Assembly (NCBI GenBank): GCA_900696465.1
Contig: CAADGE010000027.1
Location: forward strand, 124,001 to 188,000
Direction: 5' to 3'
DNA from: an uncultured Planctomycetota bacterium
GTDB taxonomy: Bacteria > Planctomycetota > Phycisphaerae > UBA1845 > UTPLA1
DNA length: 64,000 nt
Shown piece after piece: positions 16,169 through 24,781 of the stretch. Under the pieces are notes generated by a model. The model was given only the letters and a program-made list of their open reading frames with translations. It was not told where the DNA came from and did no database searches. Both the position numbers and the translations under genes were made by a program. The stretch's first letter is position 1, and every line of letters begins with the position of its first letter.

Positions 16169-18619
16169 ATGTCGGAAGGAACGAATTCAACCGCTGGCAG
16201 CGCCCCGGCGCGACGCCCGCGGGCATGGTGGCAATGGCTGATCGGAATCGGGCTTCTGGGAGTGGCTGCTTTCTCTCTGAGCGTCCGAGCGCTCTTCCAC
16301 TTCCGTCCGGAGCTTCAGTACCTCAACCAGGTCGCCCCGCCCATCCCGATCAAGCTGCCCGACGGCATGAAGGAAGTGCCCGCCGTGCCGGCTGATCCGG
16401 GGCAGTACGCCGGCTACAACGTTCTCGTAGTCACGCTCGACACCACCCGTGCGGATCGACTCGGCTGCTACGGCAACAAGAAGATCAAAACGCCCGTTCT
16501 CGACGGCCTGGCTCGAAAGGGCGTGCTGTTTTCCAAGGCCATTGCACCGGGACCGACCACGCTGCCGTCGCACGCTTCCATCTTCACGGGGCTGCATCCG
16601 TTCCACCACGGGGCCCGGGCGAACGGCGTGTTCCGTTTGAAAGAGGACAAGCGAACCCTCGCCGAGGTCTTCTCGGAGCGGGGTTACGCAACGGGTGCGG
16701 CGATCTCCGCATTTGTACTTGATTCGCGTTACGGCCTTGCACAGGGGTTTGATGCTTACGAGGACGCCATTCAGTTGACCTCGGATTCCTTCGGCCACTC
16801 CGATCCGGAGCGCCCCGGCGACCAGACGACCGACGTGGCGATTTCCTGGCTGCAACAGCACCGAGACAAGCCGTTCTTCTACTGGATTCACTACTTCGAT
16901 CCGCACCAGCCCTATGAGCCGCCGGAACCCTTCGCAAGTGAGTATTCCCATTTTCCATACGACGGCGAGATCGCCTTTGTTGACACGCAGATGGCCCGGC
17001 TGCTCGATGCGCTCCGGGAGATCGGTGCCGATGAGAAGACACTGATCGTCGTCATCGGCGACCACGGTCAGGGGCTCGGCCAGCACGTCGAACTGACGCA
17101 CGGCTTCCTGCTCTACGACTCGACGCTTCACATTCCGTTCATCATGGCGTGCGGTTCCAAACTGGGCGGAGGCGTGAACGTCGCCAAATGGGTCAGCGCC
17201 GTCGACGTCTATCCGACGCTGCTCTCCATGGTCGGCTTCCCGAGTCAGGAGGGCCTCGACGGCATCGACCTGACGAAGGCCATACCGGATGACCGCGTGA
17301 TCTACATGGAGACGCTCGAAGGGCTCAATCAGATGGGGGCCTCGCCACTGCTGGGTGTCCGTCGGGGAAATCTCAAATACATTCACGGGCCGATCCCCGA
17401 GTTCTTCGATCTCTCGAACGATCCCTACGAAGAAAACAATCTGCTGACGAAGGACAAGCGGGCAGCCGACGAGCTGCTGGCAAAGCTCGAAGCACACTAC
17501 GGAAGCGACCTGATCGCCGCGGCCTACGCACAGCCCTCCGAGCAATTAAGCGATGACGATCTGCAGATGCTCCGTGCCCTTGGCTATGTGAACCTCGGTG
17601 TGACCGCTCCGGCGGCCGGCGGCTCGCTGCCTGATCCGAAGGAACTCATGCCGTTGCTCTACAAGGCCGAGGCGGCGCTCAATCGCATGCCCGGTGAGAC
17701 GGTGCATCATTCCATCAAGCGGCTCAAGCCGGTGGTGGAGGAACACCCTGATTACTACCTCGCTCTTCGCTACCTGGCCTTCTGCTACATGGAGGCAGGC
17801 GATCTCGACAACGCGATGGTGTATTTCAATCGCTGTATTGAGATCCACCCGGACGTGCCGTACATCCTGATCAGCGTAGCGCGGATCGCGGGCCGCAAGG
17901 GCGACATCGAGGGGGCGATCGCCCAATACGAAAACACGATTCAGAAATGCCCAGACTACTTCCCGGCGCTGTACGAGCTGGGCAAGCTGTACCTGACACA
18001 TAATCAGCCGACCAAGGCCTCGCACCTGCTGATGAAGGCCTGCACGGTTCGTCCGACCGACGAAGATGTCGTCGAGAATCTGGCAGAGGCGATGAAGCGT
18101 TCCGAGCGGATCGACGAGGCCATCGAGTTTTTCTCAGAGAAACTGGAGAAGGATCGCACGCTTCTGCGCGTCCGCAATGCCCTGGCCGGGTTGAAGATCG
18201 GCAAGGGCGAGTGCGATGAAGGGCTTCAGTTGATGCGCGAAGGCGTCGAGATGTATCCGGACAACCCCGATCTGCTGACGAATCTGGCCTTCGCCCTGAC
18301 GTGGTGCAGTCGTGGTTCGGCGGCCGCCGTGAAGGAAGCGGTGGCCATCATGGAGAAGCTCTGTGAGAAGACCGCCTATCAGGATCCGCATTACATTCAC
18401 ACCCTGACGCTGGCCTATGCCGAGCTGTTCCGGCTGGATGAGGCCATCGCCCTGGCGCAGCGCGGCCGCGCCGTCGCCCGTGAGAAGGATTACGTCAATC
18501 TGGTCAATATCTTCGATGCGATGTTGGTCGAGCTTGAAGAGGCCCGGCGACAGGGCATGACGCCGATGTCGATCCGCGGATCGATGCCCACGACGCAGCC
18601 CGTTCGACCGATGGATTAA
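16169..18619 (+). CDS. Membrane-anchored sulfatase/alkaline-phosphatase-fold protein fused to TPR repeats
   Basis: 816 aa; AGAGG lies six bases before the ATG. One transmembrane helix occupies about residues 20-42. The metallo-enzyme domain (about 84-450) has the sulfatase-superfamily opening NVLVVTLDTTRADRLGCYG, and metal ligands in VIGDHGQGLGQH. The nucleophile loop reads T131-L-P-S-H, not the C/S-x-P-x-R of formylglycine sulfatases. A Thr nucleophile, as in phosphoglycerol- or phosphoethanolamine-transferase-like members, is more likely. The C-terminal half (about 520-800) contains tandem TPR helices (YLALRYLAFCYMEAGDLDNA, YFPALYELGKLYLTHNQPTK). It precedes a paralogous gene on the same strand, 71 bp away. 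It probably acts outside the inner membrane on a phospho- or sulfo-ester. Confidence 0.85.
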   Translation: MSEGTNSTAGSAPARRPRAWWQWLIGIGLLGVAAFSLSVRALFHFRPELQYLNQVAPPIPIKLPDGMKEVPAVPADPGQYAGYNVLVVTLDTTRADRLGCYGNKKIKTPVLDGLARKGVLFSKAIAPGPTTLPSHASIFTGLHPFHHGARANGVFRLKEDKRTLAEVFSERGYATGAAISAFVLDSRYGLAQGFDAYEDAIQLTSDSFGHSDPERPGDQTTDVAISWLQQHRDKPFFYWIHYFDPHQPYEPPEPFASEYSHFPYDGEIAFVDTQMARLLDALREIGADEKTLIVVIGDHGQGLGQHVELTHGFLLYDSTLHIPFIMACGSKLGGGVNVAKWVSAVDVYPTLLSMVGFPSQEGLDGIDLTKAIPDDRVIYMETLEGLNQMGASPLLGVRRGNLKYIHGPIPEFFDLSNDPYEENNLLTKDKRAADELLAKLEAHYGSDLIAAAYAQPSEQLSDDDLQMLRALGYVNLGVTAPAAGGSLPDPKELMPLLYKAEAALNRMPGETVHHSIKRLKPVVEEHPDYYLALRYLAFCYMEAGDLDNAMVYFNRCIEIHPDVPYILISVARIAGRKGDIEGAIAQYENTIQKCPDYFPALYELGKLYLTHNQPTKASHLLMKACTVRPTDEDVVENLAEAMKRSERIDEAIEFFSEKLEKDRTLLRVRNALAGLKIGKGECDEGLQLMREGVEMYPDNPDLLTNLAFALTWCSRGSAAAVKEAVAIMEKLCEKTAYQDPHYIHTLTLAYAELFRLDEAIALAQRGRAVAREKDYVNLVNIFDAMLVELEEARRQGMTPMSIRGSMPTTQPVRPMD

Positions 18620-18690
18620 ACTGCGATGACCACCGACGGATTACGTTCGGCGATTGAGAAATGAGAATCGAGCCGCTGGAAGGTAGGAAC

Positions 18691-21585
18691 ATGAGATTGC
18701 GTGAAGGATTCGACAATCGCCGCCGCGCCGCCTATCGAGCCGCGCAGCGTTCGCCACGCCGTGCGGTCGTGGTGCTCGCGATGCTGCTGGGTATCTCGTT
18801 GATCGGGGCCTGCAAGCGTCAACCAGAGCCGCCGACCGCACAGAAGCCCTCGCCTGCGCCGGCTCGACCGAAGGTCGATACGACCGGGCTCGATCGCATC
18901 ACCGGCAAGAAGGGGATGAACGTCCTGTTTGTCTCAGTCGATACGACGCGTGCTGATCACATGTCGTGCTACGGGCACCCGATTCTCAAGACGCCGAACG
19001 TGGATCGACTCGCCGCCGAGGGTGTTCGCTTCGCGTGGTGCATTTCTTCTGCACCGCTGACGCTGGTGTCGCATTCGACGATGATGACCGGCTCATATCA
19101 GTATGTGCACGGTGCGCGGGACAACGGCATGTTCTCGCTGTCTGATGACAACGTCACCCTGGCGGAGATTCTTCTTGACGAGGGCTACACAACGGCCGCG
19201 GAAGTCGCCGCCGTCGTGCTCGATGCGAAGTACGGCCTGAATCAGGGTTTCGAATGGTACGGCGAGGTCAAGTCATCGGGTCCCGAAGGCGTTGCCGTGG
19301 TGGCCCTGCCGAAACTCGGTCAGGAGGAATCGGCGCCGGCGATGGAGGTGCCTCAGGCGGAGCTGGAACGCAAGGCGACCGAAATCACCGACCGCGGAAT
19401 TGACTTGATGCGAGAGCGAGCGGCCGGCGATAAGCCCTTCTTCATCTTTCTTCACTACTACGATCCGCACTGGCCGCATGAGGCGCCGGAAGAATATCGT
19501 CGAATGTATGACGATCCGTACTATGCGGAGATCGCCTACTGGGATCATGAGTTCGGCCGGCTCCTCGATGAAGTCGATCGCCTGGAACTGGCGGAGAACA
19601 CGCTCGTCGTGCTGGTTTCCGATCATGGCGAAGGACGCGGACAGCATGGCGAGTATTCCCATTCCTGCTTCCTGTACGACACCACGCTGCATGTGCCGTG
19701 CATCCTGCGCTGCAAGGGTACGATCCCGCCGGGGCTGGTCGTCGAGTCGCAGGTGCGGCTTGTGGACATGGCTCCCACGGTGCTGGAGTTCGTCGGGCTG
19801 GCCTCGCGAGTCACCGAGCAGATGCAGGGCACGAGTCTCTTGCCGCTGCTGGCCAATCCGGAGCTGGACCTGGCCCTGGAGTGCTACTCCGACACGCTCA
19901 CGCCGCTCCTGATGTACCACTATGCGCCGCTGCGGTCACTTCGCGCGGAGGGTTGGAAATACATCCTCGCGCCGAGTCCGGAACTCTACCACGTCGCGGA
20001 AGACGAGTTCGAAGTCTTCAATCGCAGTGCGATCGACACGGAGCGCTCCTTCCAGATGCGGCAGCAGTTGTGGGACCTGATTGAGAACTCTCCGCCGCCG
20101 CCCGGCGGTCAGCGCGGTGGCGTGATCGAGACCGACCTGGATACCGTCACCCAGCTGCGGGCGCTGGGCTACGTCAGCTCGGTCGAGGAGATGCAGGCCT
20201 TCACCTCCGGCCGTGAACTGGACTACTTCGACCCGGTGGGGGAGAACCCGCGCGATCATACCGAAGAGATGGAGATGTTCGCCTCGGCGCTGGGTGCGCT
20301 TCGCATGGGCGCTTTCGAAAATGCAGAGACGCACTTTGTGCGATTCCTGGAGCGCAATCCCAAGCACGCCATTGCACAGTCCTCCTTGGTGATGTGCTAC
20401 ATCGGTCAGGAACGCTGGGAAGAGGCGGTCACGGCATGTCGCCGGAGCATCGAACTCCAGCCGGATTCACACGAAGAGTATCGGAAGCTCGGCCTGTTGC
20501 TCGGTCGGCTGCGCCGGCTGGATGAGGCCGAGAAGGCCTTTCGTGATGGCATGGCCATCGAAGGTCACGACTTTAAATTGTACATGCACCTGGCCGGTCT
20601 CTACGCGCACCTTCGCCGACATGATGAAGCTCTGGATATTCTCCTCAAGGGGACGCAGGTGTTTCCGAAGGAAACGATGCTCTACTACGCCCTGGGCTCG
20701 GCGTATGCCCGGAATCGTGAGATGGCTAAGGCCATTGAATCCTTCGAGCGGGTGCTGCAACTCGATCCGGAAAACGTACACGCACACGGGGCGATTATCA
20801 TGTCGATGCGCACCGACGGCCGACTGGATGACGCGATCGCCTATGCCGATCGGGCCATCGAGAAGCATCCAACGGCAACCGGTCTGCTCTACGAAAAAGC
20901 CATGTGCCTTGCTGAGCGCGGGGAGACACAGGCCGTCGGCCAACTGTTTGCTCGCATCGTGGAGCTGGAGCCGAAGAACATCGACGGTCGCGTGTGGCTG
21001 GCGACGAACCTGACGAACCAGAACAAGCTGGATGAGGCAATCGCTCAGTATCGCGCCATTCTGGAACTGGACCCGGATCACGTGCTGGCGAAGATGCGCC
21101 TGTCCGCCGCGTTGAACGAGACCGGTCACCTGGATGAAGCGCTCGATCTTCTCATTCAGGTTACCGAGAAGTCGCCCGAAAACTGCGAGGCCCACCGCGT
21201 GGCGGCACACCTCTGCGATCAGAAGCGCGATTCAGCCCGGGCGATCGGGCTGCTCGACAAAGCCCTTCAGCGCTGTGATGGCGACCCGCGGATACTCAAC
21301 GACCTCGCATGGCGGCTGGCCACCACGGCGGACACAAAGCTGCGCGATGGTGCGAGAGCTGTCGAACTGGCCCGCAAGGCCAGCGCCCTGGCATCGGACG
21401 ACAATCCGTACTACCTCGACACGCTCGCCGCGGCCTATGCGGAAGTCGGCGACTTCGAGAAGGCGGTGGCCATCGCCGATCGCGCCGTGAACGTGGCTCA
21501 GGAGACCGGCGACGGTCACGTCGGCGCGGAAATCTCCGCGCGACGTGCGATCTATCAGGCCGGCAAGCCCTATCGCGAGCAATGA
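18691..21585 (+). CDS. Lipoprotein-like sulfatase-fold/TPR fusion protein (paralogue)
   Basis: 964 aa from ATG 18691, which has GGAAGG seven bases upstream; ATG 18661 in frame lacks a ribosome-binding site. The N-terminus is basic, then hydrophobic, ending in LIGAC (Cys41), a plausible lipobox. The sulfatase-superfamily domain begins NVLFVSVDTTRADHMSCYG and includes LVSDHGEGRGQHGEYSH. The nucleophile loop is T124-L-V-S-H: the usual Cys, Pro and Arg of sulfatases are all absent. From about residue 535 there are at least nine TPR-like repeats (HAIAQSSLVMCYIGQERWEE and onward). Together with the upstream gene this looks like a tandem duplication followed by divergence. The TPR arm may recruit partner proteins. 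The substrate is unknown. Confidence 0.85.
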   Translation: MRLREGFDNRRRAAYRAAQRSPRRAVVVLAMLLGISLIGACKRQPEPPTAQKPSPAPARPKVDTTGLDRITGKKGMNVLFVSVDTTRADHMSCYGHPILKTPNVDRLAAEGVRFAWCISSAPLTLVSHSTMMTGSYQYVHGARDNGMFSLSDDNVTLAEILLDEGYTTAAEVAAVVLDAKYGLNQGFEWYGEVKSSGPEGVAVVALPKLGQEESAPAMEVPQAELERKATEITDRGIDLMRERAAGDKPFFIFLHYYDPHWPHEAPEEYRRMYDDPYYAEIAYWDHEFGRLLDEVDRLELAENTLVVLVSDHGEGRGQHGEYSHSCFLYDTTLHVPCILRCKGTIPPGLVVESQVRLVDMAPTVLEFVGLASRVTEQMQGTSLLPLLANPELDLALECYSDTLTPLLMYHYAPLRSLRAEGWKYILAPSPELYHVAEDEFEVFNRSAIDTERSFQMRQQLWDLIENSPPPPGGQRGGVIETDLDTVTQLRALGYVSSVEEMQAFTSGRELDYFDPVGENPRDHTEEMEMFASALGALRMGAFENAETHFVRFLERNPKHAIAQSSLVMCYIGQERWEEAVTACRRSIELQPDSHEEYRKLGLLLGRLRRLDEAEKAFRDGMAIEGHDFKLYMHLAGLYAHLRRHDEALDILLKGTQVFPKETMLYYALGSAYARNREMAKAIESFERVLQLDPENVHAHGAIIMSMRTDGRLDDAIAYADRAIEKHPTATGLLYEKAMCLAERGETQAVGQLFARIVELEPKNIDGRVWLATNLTNQNKLDEAIAQYRAILELDPDHVLAKMRLSAALNETGHLDEALDLLIQVTEKSPENCEAHRVAAHLCDQKRDSARAIGLLDKALQRCDGDPRILNDLAWRLATTADTKLRDGARAVELARKASALASDDNPYYLDTLAAAYAEVGDFEKAVAIADRAVNVAQETGDGHVGAEISARRAIYQAGKPYREQ

Positions 21586-21662
21586 GCATCGGGCAACGAT
21601 GCATCTGTCTCACGCGGAGTCGCCGATCGCTTCGCGGCTCGCTCTGGCATAACCAATTATAA

Positions 21663-21675
21663 ATAAACGGTTTAT
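21663..21675. promoter_or_regulatory. Short AT-rich palindrome upstream of purM
   Basis: ATAAAC-G-GTTTAT is a perfect inverted repeat in the only AT-rich patch of the 217-bp gap before purM. It could be an operator or part of a promoter. Weak evidence because of its small size. Confidence 0.3.
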
Positions 21676-21802
21676 GTGCGCTCCGAGAACGCACTGGTAT
21701 CGACAGATCCGCGGGCTCCCGGTATGGTGGCCGGCTCGCGGCGCAGGCGAATCGCACGAGCGATGATCGTGAAAGCAGTGCCGCGCCTGAGACACCGCGC
21801 GC

Positions 21803-22882
21803 ATGGCAAAACGAGCAACCCCGTCACGATCGCGCCTCACCTACAAGCAGGCCGGCGTCGACATCACCGCGAACGATCGTATGGTCGAGCAGATTCGCCG
21901 GAGTCTGCGGCGCACCTACGATCCGCGCGTCCTCTCGCGGCACAACGCCTTCGCCGGACTGATGCGGTTGGACTTCACCGAGCCGCTCCTGCGACGCAAT
22001 TACCGCGAGCCGGTCCTCGTGGCCGGCGCCGACGGCGTGGGCTCAAAGCTCCTGCTCGGCATCGAGTACGGGCGAATCCGCGGGCTGGGCATCGACCTGG
22101 TCGCCATGAATGTCAACGACGTACTGACGCTCGGAGCGGAGCCGCTCTTCTTCTTGGATTACGTGGCCTGCCACAAGCTGATTCCAGAACAGGTCGCCGA
22201 GATCGTCGCCGGCGTGTCCGATGGCTGTGTCGAGGCGGGCTGTGCCCTGCTTGGCGGCGAAACAGCCGAACTGCCCGACCTTTACAGCCCCGGCCATTTC
22301 GATCTTGCGGGTTTCTGCGTCGGAGCACTCGATCGTCGGCGAATCATCGACGGACCGAAGATGGCGGAACCCGGCGACGTGGTGCTGGGGCTCTCGTCCA
22401 GCGGCCTGCATTCAAACGGCTACGCCCTGGCCCGAAAGGCCATCGAATCGTTTCGCAGGCGCGGCAAGTTGCCTGTTGATCTGGGCGAGCCGCTTGCGGA
22501 TGCGGTCCTTCGGCCGACGCGTATCTACGTAAAGCCGGTGCTGGAGGTGCTGCGGTCCTATCGGCGAAAGCGGGTCGTTCGTGCGATGGCGCATATCACC
22601 GGCGGCGGCATGGAGGGCAATCTGCCGCGTGTCCTTCCGAGTAACTGTGACGTGCAGATCGAGCATGGAAGCTGGCCGATCCCGCCGATCTATCAGTTAA
22701 TCCGCAGGGCCGGCGTCGCTGAGCGGGAGATGTACCGCGTGTTCAACATGGGGATCGGTTTCGTCATGGTGGTGCGCCCGGCGTTTGTCGGCGGCGTGAC
22801 GACCATTCTGGAAAAGTGCGGTGAAAAAGTTCATCGCATCGGCGTAATCCGTCGCGGCAGCGGGCAGCTCGTCTGGCGTTGA
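21803..22882 (+). CDS. purM: Phosphoribosylformylglycinamidine cyclo-ligase (AIR synthetase)
   Basis: 359 aa. PurM uses ATP to cyclise formylglycinamidine ribonucleotide to aminoimidazole ribonucleotide in purine synthesis. The family signatures are present: TYKQAGVDITANDRMVEQI at the N-terminus, LVAGADGVGSKLLLG, GIDLVAMNVNDVLTLGAEPL, LLGGETAELPDLY, LGLSSSGLHSNGYALAR and HITGGGMEGNLPRVLP. The C-terminal VFNMGIGFVMVV is also typical. Length is normal. No other pur gene is adjacent. Its stop lies 33 bp before the lysC start, so co-transcription is likely. Confidence 0.97.
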   Translation: MAKRATPSRSRLTYKQAGVDITANDRMVEQIRRSLRRTYDPRVLSRHNAFAGLMRLDFTEPLLRRNYREPVLVAGADGVGSKLLLGIEYGRIRGLGIDLVAMNVNDVLTLGAEPLFFLDYVACHKLIPEQVAEIVAGVSDGCVEAGCALLGGETAELPDLYSPGHFDLAGFCVGALDRRRIIDGPKMAEPGDVVLGLSSSGLHSNGYALARKAIESFRRRGKLPVDLGEPLADAVLRPTRIYVKPVLEVLRSYRRKRVVRAMAHITGGGMEGNLPRVLPSNCDVQIEHGSWPIPPIYQLIRRAGVAEREMYRVFNMGIGFVMVVRPAFVGGVTTILEKCGEKVHRIGVIRRGSGQLVWR

Positions 22883-22914
22883 CGACGCGCGAAAAGGGGG
22901 ATGATAATCCGCTC

Positions 22915-24159
22915 ATGGGTCTGATCGTTCAGAAGTTCGGTGGTACCAGTCTTGCGGATGCCGAGAAGTTTCACCGTGCCGCGCGTCGTGCCATCCGCGC
23001 CAAGCTCGACGGCAGCCAGGTGATTGTGGTCGTCTCGGCGATGGATCAGTCCACCGATGAACTCGTCGATCTGGCCTATCAGATCACTGATCGACCCAGT
23101 CGCCGCGAGATGGATCAGCTCCTGGCCACCGGCGAACAGGTCTCCATCGCGCTGATGGCCATGGCGATCCACCATGCCGGGCACGATGCCATCAGTTTCA
23201 CCGGTGGGCAGATTGGCCTGCGGACCGATCGAACTTTCGGCCGGGCGCGCATCCGCGACATCACCGAGCGCAACCGGATCGTCTCCCTTCTCAAGCAGGG
23301 CAGCATCATCATCGTCGCCGGTTTTCAGGGTGTCGATGAGGCGTCGAACATCACCACGCTGGGCCGCGGCGGTTCGGATACCACGGCGGTGGCCCTCGCT
23401 GCGGCCTTTGGCGCGGAGGTCTGCGAGATTTACACCGACGTCGACGGCATCTATTCGGCCGACCCGCGCATCGTGCCGGAGGCCCGCAAGCTGGACTACG
23501 TGTTTTATGACGAGATGCTCGAACTGGCCTCGCTGGGGGCGCAGGTGATGCATTCACGGAGCATCGAACTGGGGAAGAATTACAATGTGCGTATTCACGT
23601 CCGCAGCAGCTACACGGACGCCAAGGGGACCGACATCGTGAACGTCTCATCCGATCTTGAACAGGTCATCGTACGGGGCGCCGCCCTCAAGAAGAACCTG
23701 GCTCGCGTCGAACTGGGCCGCGTGCCGAACCGGCCGGGCATCGCCGGTGAGATCTTCCGCCGCGTTGCCGAGCGGGAGGTGATCGTCGACGACATCATCC
23801 AGGTGATTCACGAAGGGGGAACCACGGCGGACATCAGCTTCACGATCGAGGCCAATGACATCGAGGCGGCACGCGCGATTGCTGCGGAACTGGCCGGCGA
23901 ATTCGCCGAGATGAAGATGCAGGTGCGCGACCGGATGGCGAAGGTCTCCGTGGTCGGCGTGGGCATGCGTACGCACACCGGCGTGGCCAGCCGGATGTTC
24001 GAGGCCCTGCACCAGGCCAACGTCAACATCGAGAACATCAGCACCAGCGAGATTGTCATCAGTTGCGTCATCAATCAGGACGACGGAGAAAAGGCCCTCC
24101 GCGCCGTGCATGCCGCCTTCGACCTGGGTCAGCCGCCATTGCAGGATTCCGCGGCATGA
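22915..24159 (+). CDS. lysC: Aspartate kinase
   Basis: 414 aa from ATG 22915 (an AAGGGGG lies 13 bases upstream). An in-frame TTG at 22879 overlaps the purM stop and would add 12 unconserved residues. It phosphorylates aspartate in the first step of Lys/Thr/Met synthesis. The catalytic domain opens [14 protein letters not shown] and contains [46 protein letters not shown] and [20 protein letters not shown]. Two ACT domains follow (about residues 265-330 and 340-405), so allosteric feedback by lysine and/or threonine is expected from family knowledge. The stop codon overlaps the next start (ATGA). Confidence 0.97.
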   Translation: MGLIVQKFGGTSLADAEKFHRAARRAIRAKLDGSQVIVVVSAMDQSTDELVDLAYQITDRPSRREMDQLLATGEQVSIALMAMAIHHAGHDAISFTGGQIGLRTDRTFGRARIRDITERNRIVSLLKQGSIIIVAGFQGVDEASNITTLGRGGSDTTAVALAAAFGAEVCEIYTDVDGIYSADPRIVPEARKLDYVFYDEMLELASLGAQVMHSRSIELGKNYNVRIHVRSSYTDAKGTDIVNVSSDLEQVIVRGAALKKNLARVELGRVPNRPGIAGEIFRRVAEREVIVDDIIQVIHEGGTTADISFTIEANDIEAARAIAAELAGEFAEMKMQVRDRMAKVSVVGVGMRTHTGVASRMFEALHQANVNIENISTSEIVISCVINQDDGEKALRAVHAAFDLGQPPLQDSAA

Positions 24160-24683
24160 ATCGCCGCCGGCTGCTGCTGGGGGCCGGCCTGGCCGCTCTC
24201 GCAACCGCCAGCGTGCTGGATCATGCCGGCCTCTTCGGATATCGCCCGGGCGAGCGAGCGCAATACGAAAGCGCTGAAGCGCCGGTCTGCGATATAGTCT
24301 CCGTGAACATACTGGAACTCGAGCTGCCGGATGGCGATCGGCCGACGACACGCGTCCGGCTTCGTGGCGTTGCCCCGCCGGATGACGACGAACCGGCAAT
24401 GAGCTACTTGCGAGAGAAAGTGCTGGAACGACGCGTGCGACTGCATTTCGATCCGAACCGTGCCATGCGCGACGCTGACGGGAATCTCTCTGCATACGTT
24501 TATTTGCTCGACGGCGTCGACGATACGCTCAATCCGCCGATGCTCAACGATCTGCTCATCTTCGAGGGCCTGGTCCGCGCGGATCACGCAAGCCCGCACA
24601 TCTTCTCACACACCTTCGACCAGCGCGAGAAGCTCGCCCGGAGAGCAAAACGCGGCATCTGGACGAATGCCGCCGCGAAGTGA
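24156..24683 (+). CDS. Exported staphylococcal-nuclease-fold protein, probably catalytically impaired
   Basis: 175 aa. The start is fixed by the ATGA overlap with lysC. The N-terminus has a twin-arginine-like [18 protein letters not shown]. The body follows the SNase/thermonuclease fold: TRVRLRGVAPPDDDEPAMSY, LERRVRLHFDPNRAMRDADG, AYVYLLDG, NDLLIFEGLVRAD and LARRAKRGIW. The first catalytic Arg region (RLRG) is present. However, the 'D.yGR.LAYV' loop reads DADGNLSAYV, so the second catalytic Arg is replaced by Asn. Nuclease activity is therefore doubtful and a nucleic-acid-binding or structural role is possible. Why it is coupled to aspartate kinase is unclear. Confidence 0.75.
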   Translation: MNRRRLLLGAGLAALATASVLDHAGLFGYRPGERAQYESAEAPVCDIVSVNILELELPDGDRPTTRVRLRGVAPPDDDEPAMSYLREKVLERRVRLHFDPNRAMRDADGNLSAYVYLLDGVDDTLNPPMLNDLLIFEGLVRADHASPHIFSHTFDQREKLARRAKRGIWTNAAAK

Positions 24684-24781
24684 TCATCGCCGATTGCAAG
24701 CCGCCACGATGACGAACTCCTCGAACGCGCGCTGTCTCGTAACTGCTTGATGGATCAACGCTGCGCCTCGATAATGCGGCA

